64,000 bases of DNA. It comes from Apoda limacodes. Taxonomy: Eukaryota > Arthropoda > Insecta > Lepidoptera > Limacodidae. The stretch covers positions 24,392,815-24,456,814 of the forward strand of contig OX291543.1 of assembly GCA_946406115.1 (NCBI GenBank). The letters are read 5' to 3'. The position numbers were made by a program, and so were the translations under genes. Below, piece by piece: positions 49,256-61,150 of this stretch (position 1 is the stretch's first letter; each line of letters opens with the position of its first letter). The notes beneath the pieces are model-generated. The model saw nothing but the letters and a program-made list of their open reading frames with translations, was not told the DNA's origin and did no database searches.

Positions 49256-49847
49256 CAAGTCGTTTTTGTATGAGCCATATTATACTTCTCTTTAATGTTT
49301 ACGTATTCCTCACGTATCAAAAAAGATCTGTCAATCTTGGTCTTTGTAGCAAACAACTTTATTAAAATTAACTTTACTGAATGCTTTTTAATATCATTTA
49401 TTGTAAGGTTTAGGTACCAATTCGTTACAGCGGCATACTCCATTAAACCAATAATAAGAAAAACCTGTAACAAAAGTAGCATAATAAATTAGTTTTACAG
49501 CAAAATAAGTCATTACCTACTTACTTTATTAACCAGGTACTTACGGAAGATAAAACAGATTGCCTGGCAAGGTTTTTTTTATATATATATAGGGATTGCA
49601 ATAGATGTGGAATAGATTTTTAAAAGGACGGCAATCCCCTTAGTGTTGCAAGCATCCATAGGATACGAGAACCTGAGGCAGACGTCGAAGAAACCACTAA
49701 GGTCATCACCGCTTATAAATCAGAAAATTCTAACTAATTTCTTATTAAACTTGCGCCACTAATCGCCACCATGGAAAAATAATTAAGATACTACGCCTGG
49801 TATGTTACTCCCGTTAAAACATGATGGACATGGATCCGCATGCATAT

Positions 49848-50080
49848 GACGCAGGCAAATCGTATAATTCGCCGTTTTATAATATGCCTAGGCAGATCGT
49901 AAAGTATGGAAACAAAAGGAACAGAAATTGCTCTGTATAATCTGTATATTGCTATGTATGTTAGGTTAGGTTCAGTTTCTCTTTTGTAAACGTAGATGCT
50001 TTGTTCCAGCCAAGTTTCATGTAAATAACTATCTGCCTAGGCATATTATATAACGGCGAATTATACGATTTGCCTGCGAC
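49848..50080. mobile_element. 233-bp MITE with 50-bp inverted repeats
   Basis: 49848-49897 and 50031-50080 are inverted copies with two mismatches. The arms carry CGCAGGCAAATCG, ATTCGCCGTT and ATATGCCTAGGCAGAT. Only about 130 bp separates the arms. No target duplication could be fixed and the superfamily is undetermined. Confidence 0.85.
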
Positions 50081-50459
50081 ACATACATTACGATTGCAAA
50101 TTATATGTTGTTAAATTTTAAAATTCTACAAACTTACTTAACGCTTTATTTCATAAACAATGGATTGGTGTGGCGTATATCAAAAATACTATAATGACAA
50201 TTCTAAAGAAAAGAGTATCTTTTGGCCTGGTAGGTGTGATTATATGACGTATGTTCGGGTCGTTTGGCAGAAATAGAAAGCTATGATTTATTAGGCCATG
50301 ATCGCCACGAAATCTCACTAACTTATATAATCTGTGCCGTTTTTGACGTCTTGGCTACTGTTACTTTTTGAGGGCTATAAGCGGTTGGCCGGACAGTGTC
50401 GCTACTATGTATATTGTATATACTGCCTGTTTTTAAATATGCTATAATAATACCATCTT

Positions 50460-50727
50460 ATACTATGGTAATACCACAGCCGAAAATTCATCTCATTTAT
50501 ACATTCAGTTATCGCTTTTGACAAATCTCCGACAACAACGAGGGTCATGGCACTGCGACAAAATGTATTACTGCCTGGACAGCACCCGACTCTGACGAGC
50601 CATTTTGACGACATACAGCAGTCGGGTGTGCTCGCCGTGCACCTTGCCTCAGCGATTACTCTGACTAGACACCTTCGATGGCCGACTGAATGAAATTATT
50701 GTTTAGGCTGTGGTATTGCCATAGTAT
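50460..50727. mobile_element. 268-bp MITE-like element with 22-bp inverted repeats
   Basis: ATACTATGGTAATACCACAG (22-nt arm 50460-50481) is matched by 50706-50727 with one mismatch. The ends are compatible with a TA duplication around CTATGGTAATACC. The interior includes a second inverted pair (AGCACCCGACT / AGTCGGGTGTGCT), and a minus-strand frame reading VGCCPGSNTFCRSAMTLVVV that looks coding-like but matches nothing I know. Confidence 0.75.
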
Positions 50728-53065
50728 ATGAAATAACACGCTGACTCCACTCAGAGGTATTTTGTTCGTCGGACTGCTCCATCGCTTATGGCAGTGTTCT
50801 ACAAAATTTATGATTTGTACCTAAAAAACTTTTTTATTACTAAATAAAACTACTACACTAAGTGAAAATGTTTATCAACGTAATTTTGGTGCATGACATT
50901 GGTGGTCTTCCGCTAAATTTTCGAATTTGAGAATATTTTCAATTAAAGCTAAACGCATGCAGGTAACATGCATCATCTAACACTAAAAACCCGAGCATCC
51001 GTGCGGCTTTTTCCGTTGTTTCCCAGGGACCTTAACTGCTTTCTAAACTATAGTGATGCCATTGATATTATTTTATTCGAACAAATTATTATTTTTTGCT
51101 CAAACAATATACGGCGATCGACCTCAAAAACTCTTGCGATCGACCGTTTGGGTACCTCTGGCCTATAAGGTAGCCGAAAAATAGTTGGTGAAACTTTAGC
51201 ACCTATCTACTGAAATTTTAAAAACATTTTCTCAAATTAAGTGCGTTATTTTAAAATATGCAGCATTTCAAGTAATTCAAGTTGTTAAGTAGACTTTTGC
51301 CAAAAAGAGTTTTGAGAAAACAAAGTATATTTTTTATTAGAGATTATGAGAAAAATTCTTTCGCGATTCTTTGTTGTCTTATTAAAAACATCTCCATTCT
51401 TTTTAAGCTCGAAGGCCGTGTCAGTGACAAAAGCTGAAGGAAGAAAAACAAAAGTAATAAAATTGTTTTGAAATGTGGAGTGTTGAGACGCTGCTCTGTC
51501 GAGATCCATAAAGTACATTTTAAGTTTTGTGCGAGCTTTATTTTGAGCTGAGTTAAAAATATTTTAGTGTGTTTTGTTCAATATTTTTACTATCTTTTCT
51601 TTATATTTTATGTACTTAATGTTAATTTTTAACTTTGACATTAAAAAAATATTGATAATATAATGGCAGGTATGGACAAAAAGGTAGATTTGTAATACCT
51701 ACTATAACTAATTATAGCATACCTAGTAGGTAGTAGGCTTTTATTGAGGTTAAAAAACAATGACACAATATATTGTATAAAAATAAATCTTAAATTAAAC
51801 AGTGATTGTGACATCAGCATCTTTTACCACATAATGACTAAATAATATTCAAATATATATATTAATATAATATTTAATAGTATATTAAAAAAAATAATAT
51901 ACATACATACCCGTACATAATAGTGATTTGAACGTTGTTTTTAACTACTAATAACTTTATATGGTAATACTATTTTAATTATGAAATTTGAACCTAAGAA
52001 AAGAAAAAACGGTGTTATTTTTTATAAGACTTTTATGACAGCTGTGTGCTGCTACACAAGTTAAACAAAGTACAAAGTCTTATTAAATACATACAATTAA
52101 GTTTAGGAAATACAATATCATCAATATAGTTACATATATTTGTAAACAATTTACAAAAAGTATTTGAATTTAAAAATAAACACCTACATGAAAACTAGAA
52201 ACATCCATACTTGTTACAAAATTTTATACAATCAGCAACAAAAAAGGCGTGTTTTACCAGTTCTAAATTAAAAACCATTAATTTTTTTTTCCAAAAGATT
52301 AAGTTTTAAATCCACTTCATTAATATGGGACCATCTCAGGAGCAAACTCTTTCGAACAAAAAAAGAATTTTTGAAATCGGATCCGTTTGACAAAAAAATC
52401 GGTGGACATATATAAAAAAAAATATACCCGTTGAACATAGAACCTCCTTTTTTTTTGAAGTCGGTTAAAAAGAGAAACTATCCTCAAAACAATCATATAA
52501 ACCTGGTTCGTGTGGCATGGTACCAAGAATGCAGGCTGCGTTTCCTCCGTGGACTTGGACCTGCATTCTTGTCACCGCTGATTCCAATTAGTCGTGCAGT
52601 TATGGACTTAAAAAAGCTTTTACGCTTCAACCCTATGGACCTAGAGTAGCAAACAGCACGGACTCCTAGTTTGCTAGTAATGAATTATATATGCGCCGTA
52701 TGCGAGACTCTGCTATTTTGGCTGATTCTCCGGTGCTGTGCTTAATTCTAGGGAGATGAGACAGAGCTAGTGTATCGACGCAAGTTGTATTCCATAGTAA
52801 AACCCGCCTCTTCCAAGGAATCAACGATAAACCGTCCGGTCTCTTGCTATCATAAAGATTTACGCCATATATATTTACATATATGTATTGTTACATATAT
52901 TTATTTCTTCAACCTGATGCTTCAGTTCTGTATTTTAAGTATTAACGCGAATTGACTTATATACACTTGTATATTTAGCCCATTTAATAACTTAATAAAC
53001 CGAATAAGCAAACAAACTTGAAATTAACGTTTTTAGGATTCCGGAAATATACAAACAACAGGCTG
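50728..53065. other. Intergenic, no gene recognised
   Basis: AT-rich. At 51109-51160 there is a CGATCGACCTCAAAA / GATCGACCGTTTGGG repeat scrap. A GAAGTCGGTTAAAA tail is at 52456-52470, followed by a more GC-rich stretch to 52660 with a frame (ECRLRFLRGLGPAFLS) that I do not recognise. Confidence 0.4.
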
Positions 53066-53345
53066 CTATAAGGGTCCGCCTGATGGTAAAAGGTCACCGC
53101 AGCCTATGGACGTATTACAGTGCGGTTTCAGAGAAACTTCCTCCCGCGAACTTAGGTTGTGGAATGAGGTCCCTGCCAAGGTTTTCTGTAAGGACTACAG
53201 TGTGGGATTTTTCCAAAAAGAAGTTATTAGATTTTTTAACGGTCGACAACGTACGAGTAATGCACCAGGTGTTGCAAGCGTCCATAGGCTATATATGGTG
53301 ACCGCTTACCATCAGGCGGACCGTAAGCTCTTTGCCACCTTAACA
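53066..53345 (+). mobile_element. Jockey-like C-terminus and 3' UTR, bounded by an inverted 3' UTR copy
   Basis: The plus strand (53135-53270) encodes the usual end of a jockey-like ORF2: ELRLWNEVPAKVF, DYSVGFFQKEVI, GRQRTSNAPGVASVHR. The 3' UTR follows (GCGTCCATAGGCTATATATG, CCGCTTACCATCAGGCGGAC). A second copy of that UTR lies inverted at 53073-53112. Confidence 0.75.
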
Positions 53346-53800
53346 TACTCAGATTTCCAGGTTCGATACGGCTAGTGACTTTGGGATCGACGACAAATCT
53401 GTCAGCTTATCGTTGAATTGAGTCAAAAGGGCAACCTGCCCAGAGAGTACTTCATATGGTGCCGGACTTGCGACTTGTAAAGCAACAACCTTTGCCCCGA
53501 GGTAACGTTTTTTGAGCACTTCAAATTTTTGAACGCCAGCTTCACCTTGTCTTCTAAATGATCACTTTTAAAAATCGTTTGAGATGTCAACACTCAGAGC
53601 CCTAATGCTCTAGGGCAATAGCATAGAGTGCTTTCTGGAATTGTGGGACCTAAATGAATGGGGTTTTCTTAACGATGAACGCGCAGACTTGTGTCTTAAT
53701 AGTGTCGAATCAGCCCAAGTTTTGCTTGCTTTTGTTTTGCCAACCAGTTTGGCGCGAGTTAATCTACTTATAGTATTCTAAGTACTTTGGTAGATATCTG
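53346..53800 (-). mobile_element. Jockey-like reverse transcriptase fragment
   Basis: The minus strand reads FDTIKTQVCAFIVKKTPFI, then SDHLEDKVKLAFKNL, TSGQRLLLYKSQVRHHMKYS and a frame-broken region of the thumb. It is the part of ORF2 directly upstream of the C-terminus found on the plus strand at 53135-53270. Confidence 0.75.
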
Positions 53801-53889
53801 GTTGGACTAAGGTGCCTTCATAAGTTACAAGTGGTAAAATTAAAAACCAAGGCCAGAATAATATTCCCCCTTTGCAAGTTCTTAACGAA

Positions 53890-54177
53890 ATAGGTATAAG
53901 AAGTAAATCAGGATTGGGCAGAAATATTTATTATATATTTAGCAAATATTTAATTTAAAGATTTGCCGCAGTCAGATGGACAAATAGAAAAAGATTATAA
54001 TATTTTATTATATTGCGTTGTAACTTAAACCCCAGACAAAATTGCCACACGATCCCATAACGGAAAGTTAGTCAAAAAAGACTTAAAGACAGACAGATAG
54101 TTTTTTTCTGTATTGCATTGTATAATAAGTACTACTACCAGTACTACCTACGACCTAACCCAGCGAAGTTTGTAGGC

Positions 54178-54219
<42 letters not shown>

Positions 54220-56012
54220 AATAGCCTACACTTAAAAATTTACCATAAATCATACTTACTAATACTCAAACATTCCTCTTGAAACACTTTGTTAGAAAAT
54301 CGAAATCGTACACAAACAGATAAAAATGGTATTATCGGGGTGCTTCAATCTTATTGAATATCGTTTGTAATCTTCCTTGTGTCAAATTGGATTTTTTGCG
54401 TTTGAGGCAAAGAATATATATACCTACTCTCTATAGAGGCTAGATGGATCTCGTTGAAGAGACGCTTTTGGAGAATATATTTATTCTATGTTTTACTTTT
54501 CAATAAATAACTATTTTTAACAGTGTTACTCACTGTTTTTGGAATTTTTTCATATTAAGTAACTATCTATTTTTGAAGTTTTTTTAAATATATTATAATA
54601 TATAAACAATTGTCAATAATTAACATAAATAATAGAGCTAGAGCTGAAGTTAAAAGCTTAAATTGTTCATTAATTTATAGTGAATAAAAACGACTTGAAG
54701 TATAATTGTCGTATATATAATAGTTTAAAAGTTATACCAATTATAAAAGAAAAAGAGCGAGATAAAAAGGCAAATTTTAGGATATAAAAATATTAAAAGT
54801 TATATAAAAAATAGATATAAAATTTTTTTTATAAAAAATAATGCATAGCTGTTTTTATAATTAAATTACGAATTAAAAAAAAAGTAAGAAAATCCATTTG
54901 TTTATAACAAATTGTTTATTAAAAAAACAAATAAAAAATGAAAAAAAAAATTTTTTTTCCAGAATATTTAAGAACAATAGAATTTATGATTTTTAGAGAA
55001 AAAATGGTTCCTTAATGTTTATATTTAGTGGTAAAAAACGTTCGTTAATTAAGAAATGCATTTTATAGCAATAAATAAATTTTTTTAAGGAATAATATTT
55101 TTCTTAAAAATCATAATTTATATCGATAAGTAGATTAGGAAAAAAAAATTGTTGATTATCTTATAAACAATTATTTAAACAATCGCGGTAAAAAATTAAA
55201 AAAAAATATTTTCATGTAACTTTTAACCGTTAGAAATCATAAAATTTGAAATATTTGAAAAACAAAATTTTTTTAATAACTCTTATGCAGTTTTTAATTT
55301 TTTAATGTTTTCGATTGTTAATAAAAAAGTGGAAAATTAACATTTTTAAATTTTTCCAACGGGGATCTATTTTAATGCCTTTTAAGAATAAATCCACGAA
55401 GTGAAAAAAATCCTAGGGTTGTAGTTTAATAATAATCAGGTTTTTTCTGTTAACATTCTATTCAGAAAAAGTAGTTAATTAACTAATGCATAACTAATGG
55501 AAAAATGGGGATAAAAATTTTTCGCCTACGGATTATTGTTCATTTATATATCCCAATAGTACTTAAAATTTTTTATTCCTTAATATTCATATTTAATATG
55601 TTAAAATGATTTTTATTGTTACCGTGTCCGAGTGACAAATCGCGAGCGGAAGCCAGACTACCCGCTTTTAGCGCTATTTTCAGGGCTCCGTAAAAATTAT
55701 AAATATTAAAGATACAGTTTCGGGAGAGCAAGACTTTTTTTTAGAAAATTTTCTCCTCTTTTCAGATCTTTTTTCAAATTTCAAATATCTTTGATAGTTT
55801 TCGAGATATTCAAAAAAAACCAAACCCCTACTTTTTTTTTTTTTAATTGTTTATAACTTTTGCAATTTTCATCTGACCCTTTTGGAACTTTTTCTTAAAC
55901 TTTCTACATAATATTGCGAATCGAATGACACCTTGATCGTAATATTCGGAGACTATACAAAAATTTCACCCAAAAAGGTACATGTTGACCAGACTACCGT
56001 TTGTTTTTCTTT
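53890..56012. other. Very AT-rich spacer
   Basis: No gene. There is an (AT)n microsatellite at about 54183-54216. From 54480 to 55600 the sequence is dominated by poly-A/poly-T runs with almost no GC-rich segments. Confidence 0.6.
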
Positions 56013-56128
56013 TAAGCCATTATGCGTTTATGTCATTATAAGTTTAGGGCCATTATTTGTTTGTGTCAGTATGCGTTTCAGTCATTATGCGTTTAGCCTA
56101 AGTAATACGTTTAGGACATTGTGCGTAT
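56013..56128. repeat. Degenerate short tandem repeats (CATTATGCGTTTA-type)
   Basis: Variants of CATTATGCGTTTA recur about six times at 18-24 bp spacing (CATTATGCGTTTATGT, CATTATAAGTTTAGGG, CAGTATGCGTTTCAGT, CATTATGCGTTTAGCC, AATACGTTTAGGA, CATTGTGCGTATAG). Confidence 0.65.
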
Positions 56129-56339
56129 AGAGAGTAAAAACGTTAATTTCATCCAAAAAACGCAAATTTTAAGGCATCACTATGGTATAAATTACGAAAA
56201 ATACTTAATATAGTAATATATTTACTGATTCTTCGACCTTTAAATGCACATCGTAGAGGAGGTATTCAAGAAATTACCTATCAGGCCTATATTATCCTCT
56301 TAATGCAGCTATCTGAAATCTTAGTTCATTTCTGTACCT

Positions 56340-56585
56340 ATATTCCACTAGCTTTTGCCGCCCTAAATTCATATCCTAATGTAGTTTGCAATAGCAAGCT
56401 ATAATTGCTATAGTTCGTTTGGACTCGATTATAGTTATCTCCGCGGGAACTTTTGAATTTGTCAGGACTCCAACTATCTCCGTACCAAACTTCATCAAAC
56501 TCGCTTTAGCGATTTAAGCGTGAAGAGGTAACAGACAGACCGACAGACAGAGTTACTTTCGCATTTGTAATATTAGTATGGAAAT
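56340..56585 (+). repeat. Lepidopteran SINE-like repeat
   Basis: Landmarks are CTATAGTTCGTTTGGACTCG, GTAACAGACAGACCGACAGA and the end TTTCGCATTTGTAATATTAG followed by TATGGA. Confidence 0.65.
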
Positions 56586-56887
56586 GGATACTCTGAAACA
56601 TGGTAGGTAAACAAAAGATAAACTGGCATCTTTAAGTTGTAATTTGTATTAATGTTCGGCCTTCAAACATTATGTATAAGATGATATTTCTTATACGTAC
56701 GTAGTATGCTTCAAACTATGCGATATTCAGTCACACATTTGTGTAATGGCACTGTCATTATAATACTGTAATGTATTCTCACGGTAGAAACACAGATATG
56801 GAAGTCAGACGTAGGAAAATACAAAAAATACCTACTACAAAAACTTGCGGACACTCATGTGGACGATGCACCACCTACTTAGCTTTT

Positions 56888-57355
56888 TAGGGTTTTTTTA
56901 GTGTTCCTCAAAAGGAAAAAACGGAACCCTTATAGGATCACTTTGTTGTTCGTCCGTCTGTCCGTATGTCAAGACCCTTTTTTTAGGAACGCGTGGAGGT
57001 ATCAAGCTAAAATTTATATGAAATATTCAAGTCCATTGTCCCTTGGAGTTGTAAAAAAAATCAAATTTCTAAGCCAACGCAATCAAAAGATAAAGCCGTT
57101 TATACCGCAAATTTCCGCAAATTTACGATACTCGCAAGGGAATCAAAACCTACAGGGTACTTCCCGTTAACTCACAATCTGAAATTTGGTACGAAGCAAT
57201 GTCTTCTAGCACAGATAAAGGAAAAATTGCGAAAACCGTAAATATTTAGTTACATCATATAATAAAAAATATTTTTAATAATATACAACAACAAATAATA
57301 AGTTTGCACGGAACCCTCGGTGCTGGAGCCAGACTCGCACTTGACCGGTTTTTTA
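56888..57355 (-). repeat. SINE-like lepidopteran repeat, full-length copy
   Basis: It runs from TTTTTAGGGTTTTTTTAGTG and CGTCCGTCTGTCCGTATGTC to ACGGAACCCTCGGTGCTGGA and ACTCGCACTTGACCGGTTTT, the same family as 42863-43458 in the opposite direction. Confidence 0.7.
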
Positions 57356-58020
57356 AGACGTAGGAACCCTTATCATATCCATCGGCCCGTTTTGTTTGCA
57401 GAATATTCGATTGAAGTAGAGTAAGAAGGTTCAGTAACTACCTAACTAGTGCCGCCAAAAGATATTCTTTATATCCTCTGTGTACAAAACACATTTCAAA
57501 AATGTTACAAACCAATTATTTAGAACTAGTGATAGGCTATTTTCAGAGAGTTATACGTCATTTCCAGAATATATCTACAACTCACAGGTATATTCCAGAT
57601 ACAATACAAAGAGAAAGTTAATAATATCTTTTGGTTTCGCTAGTTGGGTATATTTGGCTTATATAGGATTTTTTTTATACTGTTAAGGTCGCTTAAAACC
57701 AATTTATTCATATGGCATAGAATGTATTTTAAATATAGTCATGATATAACATCATATATGTATAAATACTGGCCATGCTTAATTATTGTGGTGGTTTTAG
57801 ATTTTCAGAACATCATTAAAAAGTAAGGCACAACATTTTCAACTTTGGCAGCTAATAACTCGCAAAATATATACACCAAAAAAAAAAAATAATAATTTTT
57901 GGTGAAGGTATAGCGCACGAGCAACTTGTTTCTCCTGAAGATGCGTCGTGTTGAGGCGAAACACGTGTCGAGTTTTGTAAGCAATTTAGTGGTGTAATGT
58001 TATAGTGAAGTTGGCATCGT

Positions 58021-58056
58021 CCACATAGTGAGGGACGTGCACTCCCTCACATGTGG
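58021..58056. repeat. Short strong hairpin
   Basis: CCACATAGTGAGGGA pairs with TCCCTCACATGTGG around a GTGC-type loop with one bulged base. Confidence 0.8.
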
Positions 58057-58062
58057 ATGGTG

Positions 58063-60717
58063 TAATTTTGTACGTGAGTGCTACAGAATTGCTTTTAGCG
58101 GATTTGCAATGTAATAACATTTTATCATAATAATGAATTTCCGCAAAGTAACGCCTGATTTTATCAATAAATAAATTTTAATCAGTTTAAAATTTATCTA
58201 CTAAATTCTAGTAATTGCTGTAAACTTAAATGTCGACTTAAATTACTATAGCAGGTATATATTATATTATACCTGCCTATATACCTTACCTTACGTATGG
58301 AGGTTTTTCCAATATGCTTTCCTTCACCGAAAAGCTAGTGGCGTGAACAAACAGAACGAAAGGCAGACACCGAATCCACCAGGCCAACACCGATTTAACC
58401 AGCTCGTTTACTAGCTACGTTTAAAATAAAATTACTGTGACATAATAAGAAGAAATCAAGGGTTCCTTGTCTGACAACGGAACCCTAAAAGCTTCATTGT
58501 ACATTACCACCACAGAAACGTGGTCTTTGACAGTTGATTGTTATAGAGAAGTAAATAGATACCGCGTTGGAGACAAACAACTGTATCAAGTTTTTCTTTG
58601 ACAGCCCTTCTGAGACATCATAAGAGCGACTAATATCAAATTACTAACAAAACGCAACTTAATTTAGGAATACTGTACAACAAATATACCTATTACTTTG
58701 GTATTTTTAGGGATTCATCTAATAAAAAAAAACCACAACACGTATAGTGCCGTTTCGGTGTCCGTCTGTCTATCCAATGTATTTATTTAATGTTTTTTTT
58801 AAATATATAAAAAAAAACATGATTTTTTCTTCTTTTTCTACAGAACAGTAACACTTAGTCCTTTTGCATTGCACGTTTAACCGTTTTGTTGTATATTTAA
58901 TGAAGACATTGTAAAGGATAATGGGTTAATTTATCGAAAACACCAAAGTTCGCCCCCACGGTTGACACAGTGCATTTGGTCAGGTCGAAAGTCCACGAAG
59001 ACGAAGTCGCGAAAATAAGCTGGTTTAGTGGAGCTAGCTAGCTAATTCAGTAAAACTATTCACAATTTTAGTAAGAATAACTGTTTTGATTTTAGTTAAT
59101 ATTTGATCAGGGTTTGCTATACAATAATCATCTATAAATTCTATAATTAAATATGCGAGCACAATTTTTAAGCTTTTTCATTAGAGAACAAAAAAAAATA
59201 AAAAAAACCTTTGATGTTGTTATCTAAAAAAATATTAGACATTTTTTTTGTTTAACTCCCAACTAAAAGGAAGTAAGTAAAAGTAATTAATTACGAATCT
59301 AAGAAAAATCTGCAATTCACTGCCTGAAAAAACGCTCTCGGGAGATTACTTTACTTAGCTTCGCTAGCTCGGGATCGCTTAAAATCATCACTTATACCAA
59401 AATACAAATAATTATGCTAACTTAAACAAATAACTATAATGGGATTTATCAAACAATAAAATACGAGTGAATATTATGGTACGGATACCAGACAGACAAC
59501 GGACAAATACTTAAATACTCTTTTTTTGTAAATAAATATAAATAAATAAATAATCACGGCTAGTTTAGTGTACATTCAATTAAATATACAATACAATAAT
59601 ACCTATATTTTTTCACACACTACTTCCTTTATAACCTATTCTAAAGCACCGTTTGTCTGTTTAGTAACCTATGCTTAGCTAATAGAAAATGCCATATGAG
59701 CATTAAGTTCGCCATTGTACACTTTTGTTTGTGCAAAGAGAAAAAATAAATAAATGCATTTTTATACATGAAAAAACAGGACTCAAGCTAAACACTAATT
59801 TTAATGTTCAACACATAAATTTTTATACAGCCTTTCCGCCGACTAAGACAAAGAGTGAAATGATTTATAAAATCGTAACAAGAAAATTCATTAAGGTAAA
59901 GTAACATAATATATCATTAAATTTGGTGCTTTCAACAGACGCTTTAGTCATGTCTAATTTCACACCGTAGCATAAACCAGCTTCGTTATTTGGCTTCTCG
60001 GTTCATTCAAATTATCATAAATTTCTAATTAAACTTTCCACAATATTCTGCCGGCAACTTGTCTTAATATTTACAGTCTCCTTTCCGCAATTTTAATTAT
60101 CCAAAGGATTATGAGGGAGCTGAAAACTTATTTCATTATCTTTTTCTTTATCAGTTGTAGGGTAGTAAGTAATTTATATTCTAATTTTACACCACGATAA
60201 TTTTACCACGAAAAATCACAAAAATATATTTAACTATTTGTATTAAATGGTCTTTATCTTTTATATGTTTATTACATAAAAGTAGCAATTTATAGATGAC
60301 TTATTAGATTTTGAAAGATTATAGTAAAGATTAAAAATAATTTACCTACTTAAATAAAATAATTACTTGAATCAGCGACCCCAAGATTCCGTCTTTGCAA
60401 CTGATGCCAGGGTCGCAGGTTTAAATCCTGGAGGTTCATCTTTTGATAGCACCTGTGCTATGAAAATATCTTTTAATGATATAGCCATAGACAAGGCCTT
60501 TTTAGTATGTTTTTTTCGAAGACTCTAATCTTCATGGAGTCCAAAACAAATATTGTAAATCTATGCATGCATATTTATCATGTGTTTCTTAATTATATGA
60601 AGATTTGTAAGATTTTATAAGGACTTTATAAGTTCCTAGTAGTTGTAAGATTCTCGCGGGACCAAGCCGTAAATAAAATTCTCAAACGAGAGGTTAAGTT
60701 TAGCAAACATTCCGATG
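58063..60717. other. Intergenic, no gene recognised
   Basis: AT-rich with scraps of SINE-like repeats (GGAACCCTAAAAGC at 58480, GTCCGTCTGTCTATCC at 58760). A tRNA-like B-box phrase at about 60418 has no supporting fold. Confidence 0.5.
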
Positions 60718-61150
60718 CTTCTTGAACTTTATAGTCCAAGCCACAACACGGCAAACAACCAGATGGTATAACTCTGGTACCATGGCATAAAGACCGTTAA
60801 ATGGTTTGGGATGCAACTTGCGTTTTTACTATTGACTCTTCCTATTTACACAATACCATAGAGATTTCTGGCTCAGCTGATGCAGAAGCAGCCCAGCTTA
60901 AATTCAATAAACATCCGAATCTATTTACAACTTACATTTTCATACCGTTTGTCACTTAAACTATGTGCTATGATGCTAAGGCCATAAGGATTTTAAGGCC
61001 TGATCTAAGTCGCCGTCTCAGGGAAAAGAGCCAAGAAAGTCGGGTTTTGTCGTCATTCAGTGCATTTTACTTGTCATACAGAGAGGTAATACAGCTGGTG
61101 AAATTGGCACTTTTAGACCCAGTGTATCCAGTTGCTAAAATATTTATTTT
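60718..61150 (+). mobile_element. Fragment of an invertebrate retroelement-type ORF
   Basis: Frame-shifted translation gives KPDGITLVPWHKDR, MVWDATCVFTIDSSYLHNT, AEAAQLKFNKHPNLFTTYIF and LRPDLSRRLREKSQESR. These stretches correspond to a C-terminal module that recurs in reverse-transcriptase-like predicted proteins of invertebrates. Stops and shifts show it is dead. The exact element class is uncertain. Confidence 0.5.

Noticed and set aside
60405..60445. tRNA-like B box (GGTTTAAATCC)
   Set aside because: No A box at the right distance and no cloverleaf; probably a SINE scrap or chance.
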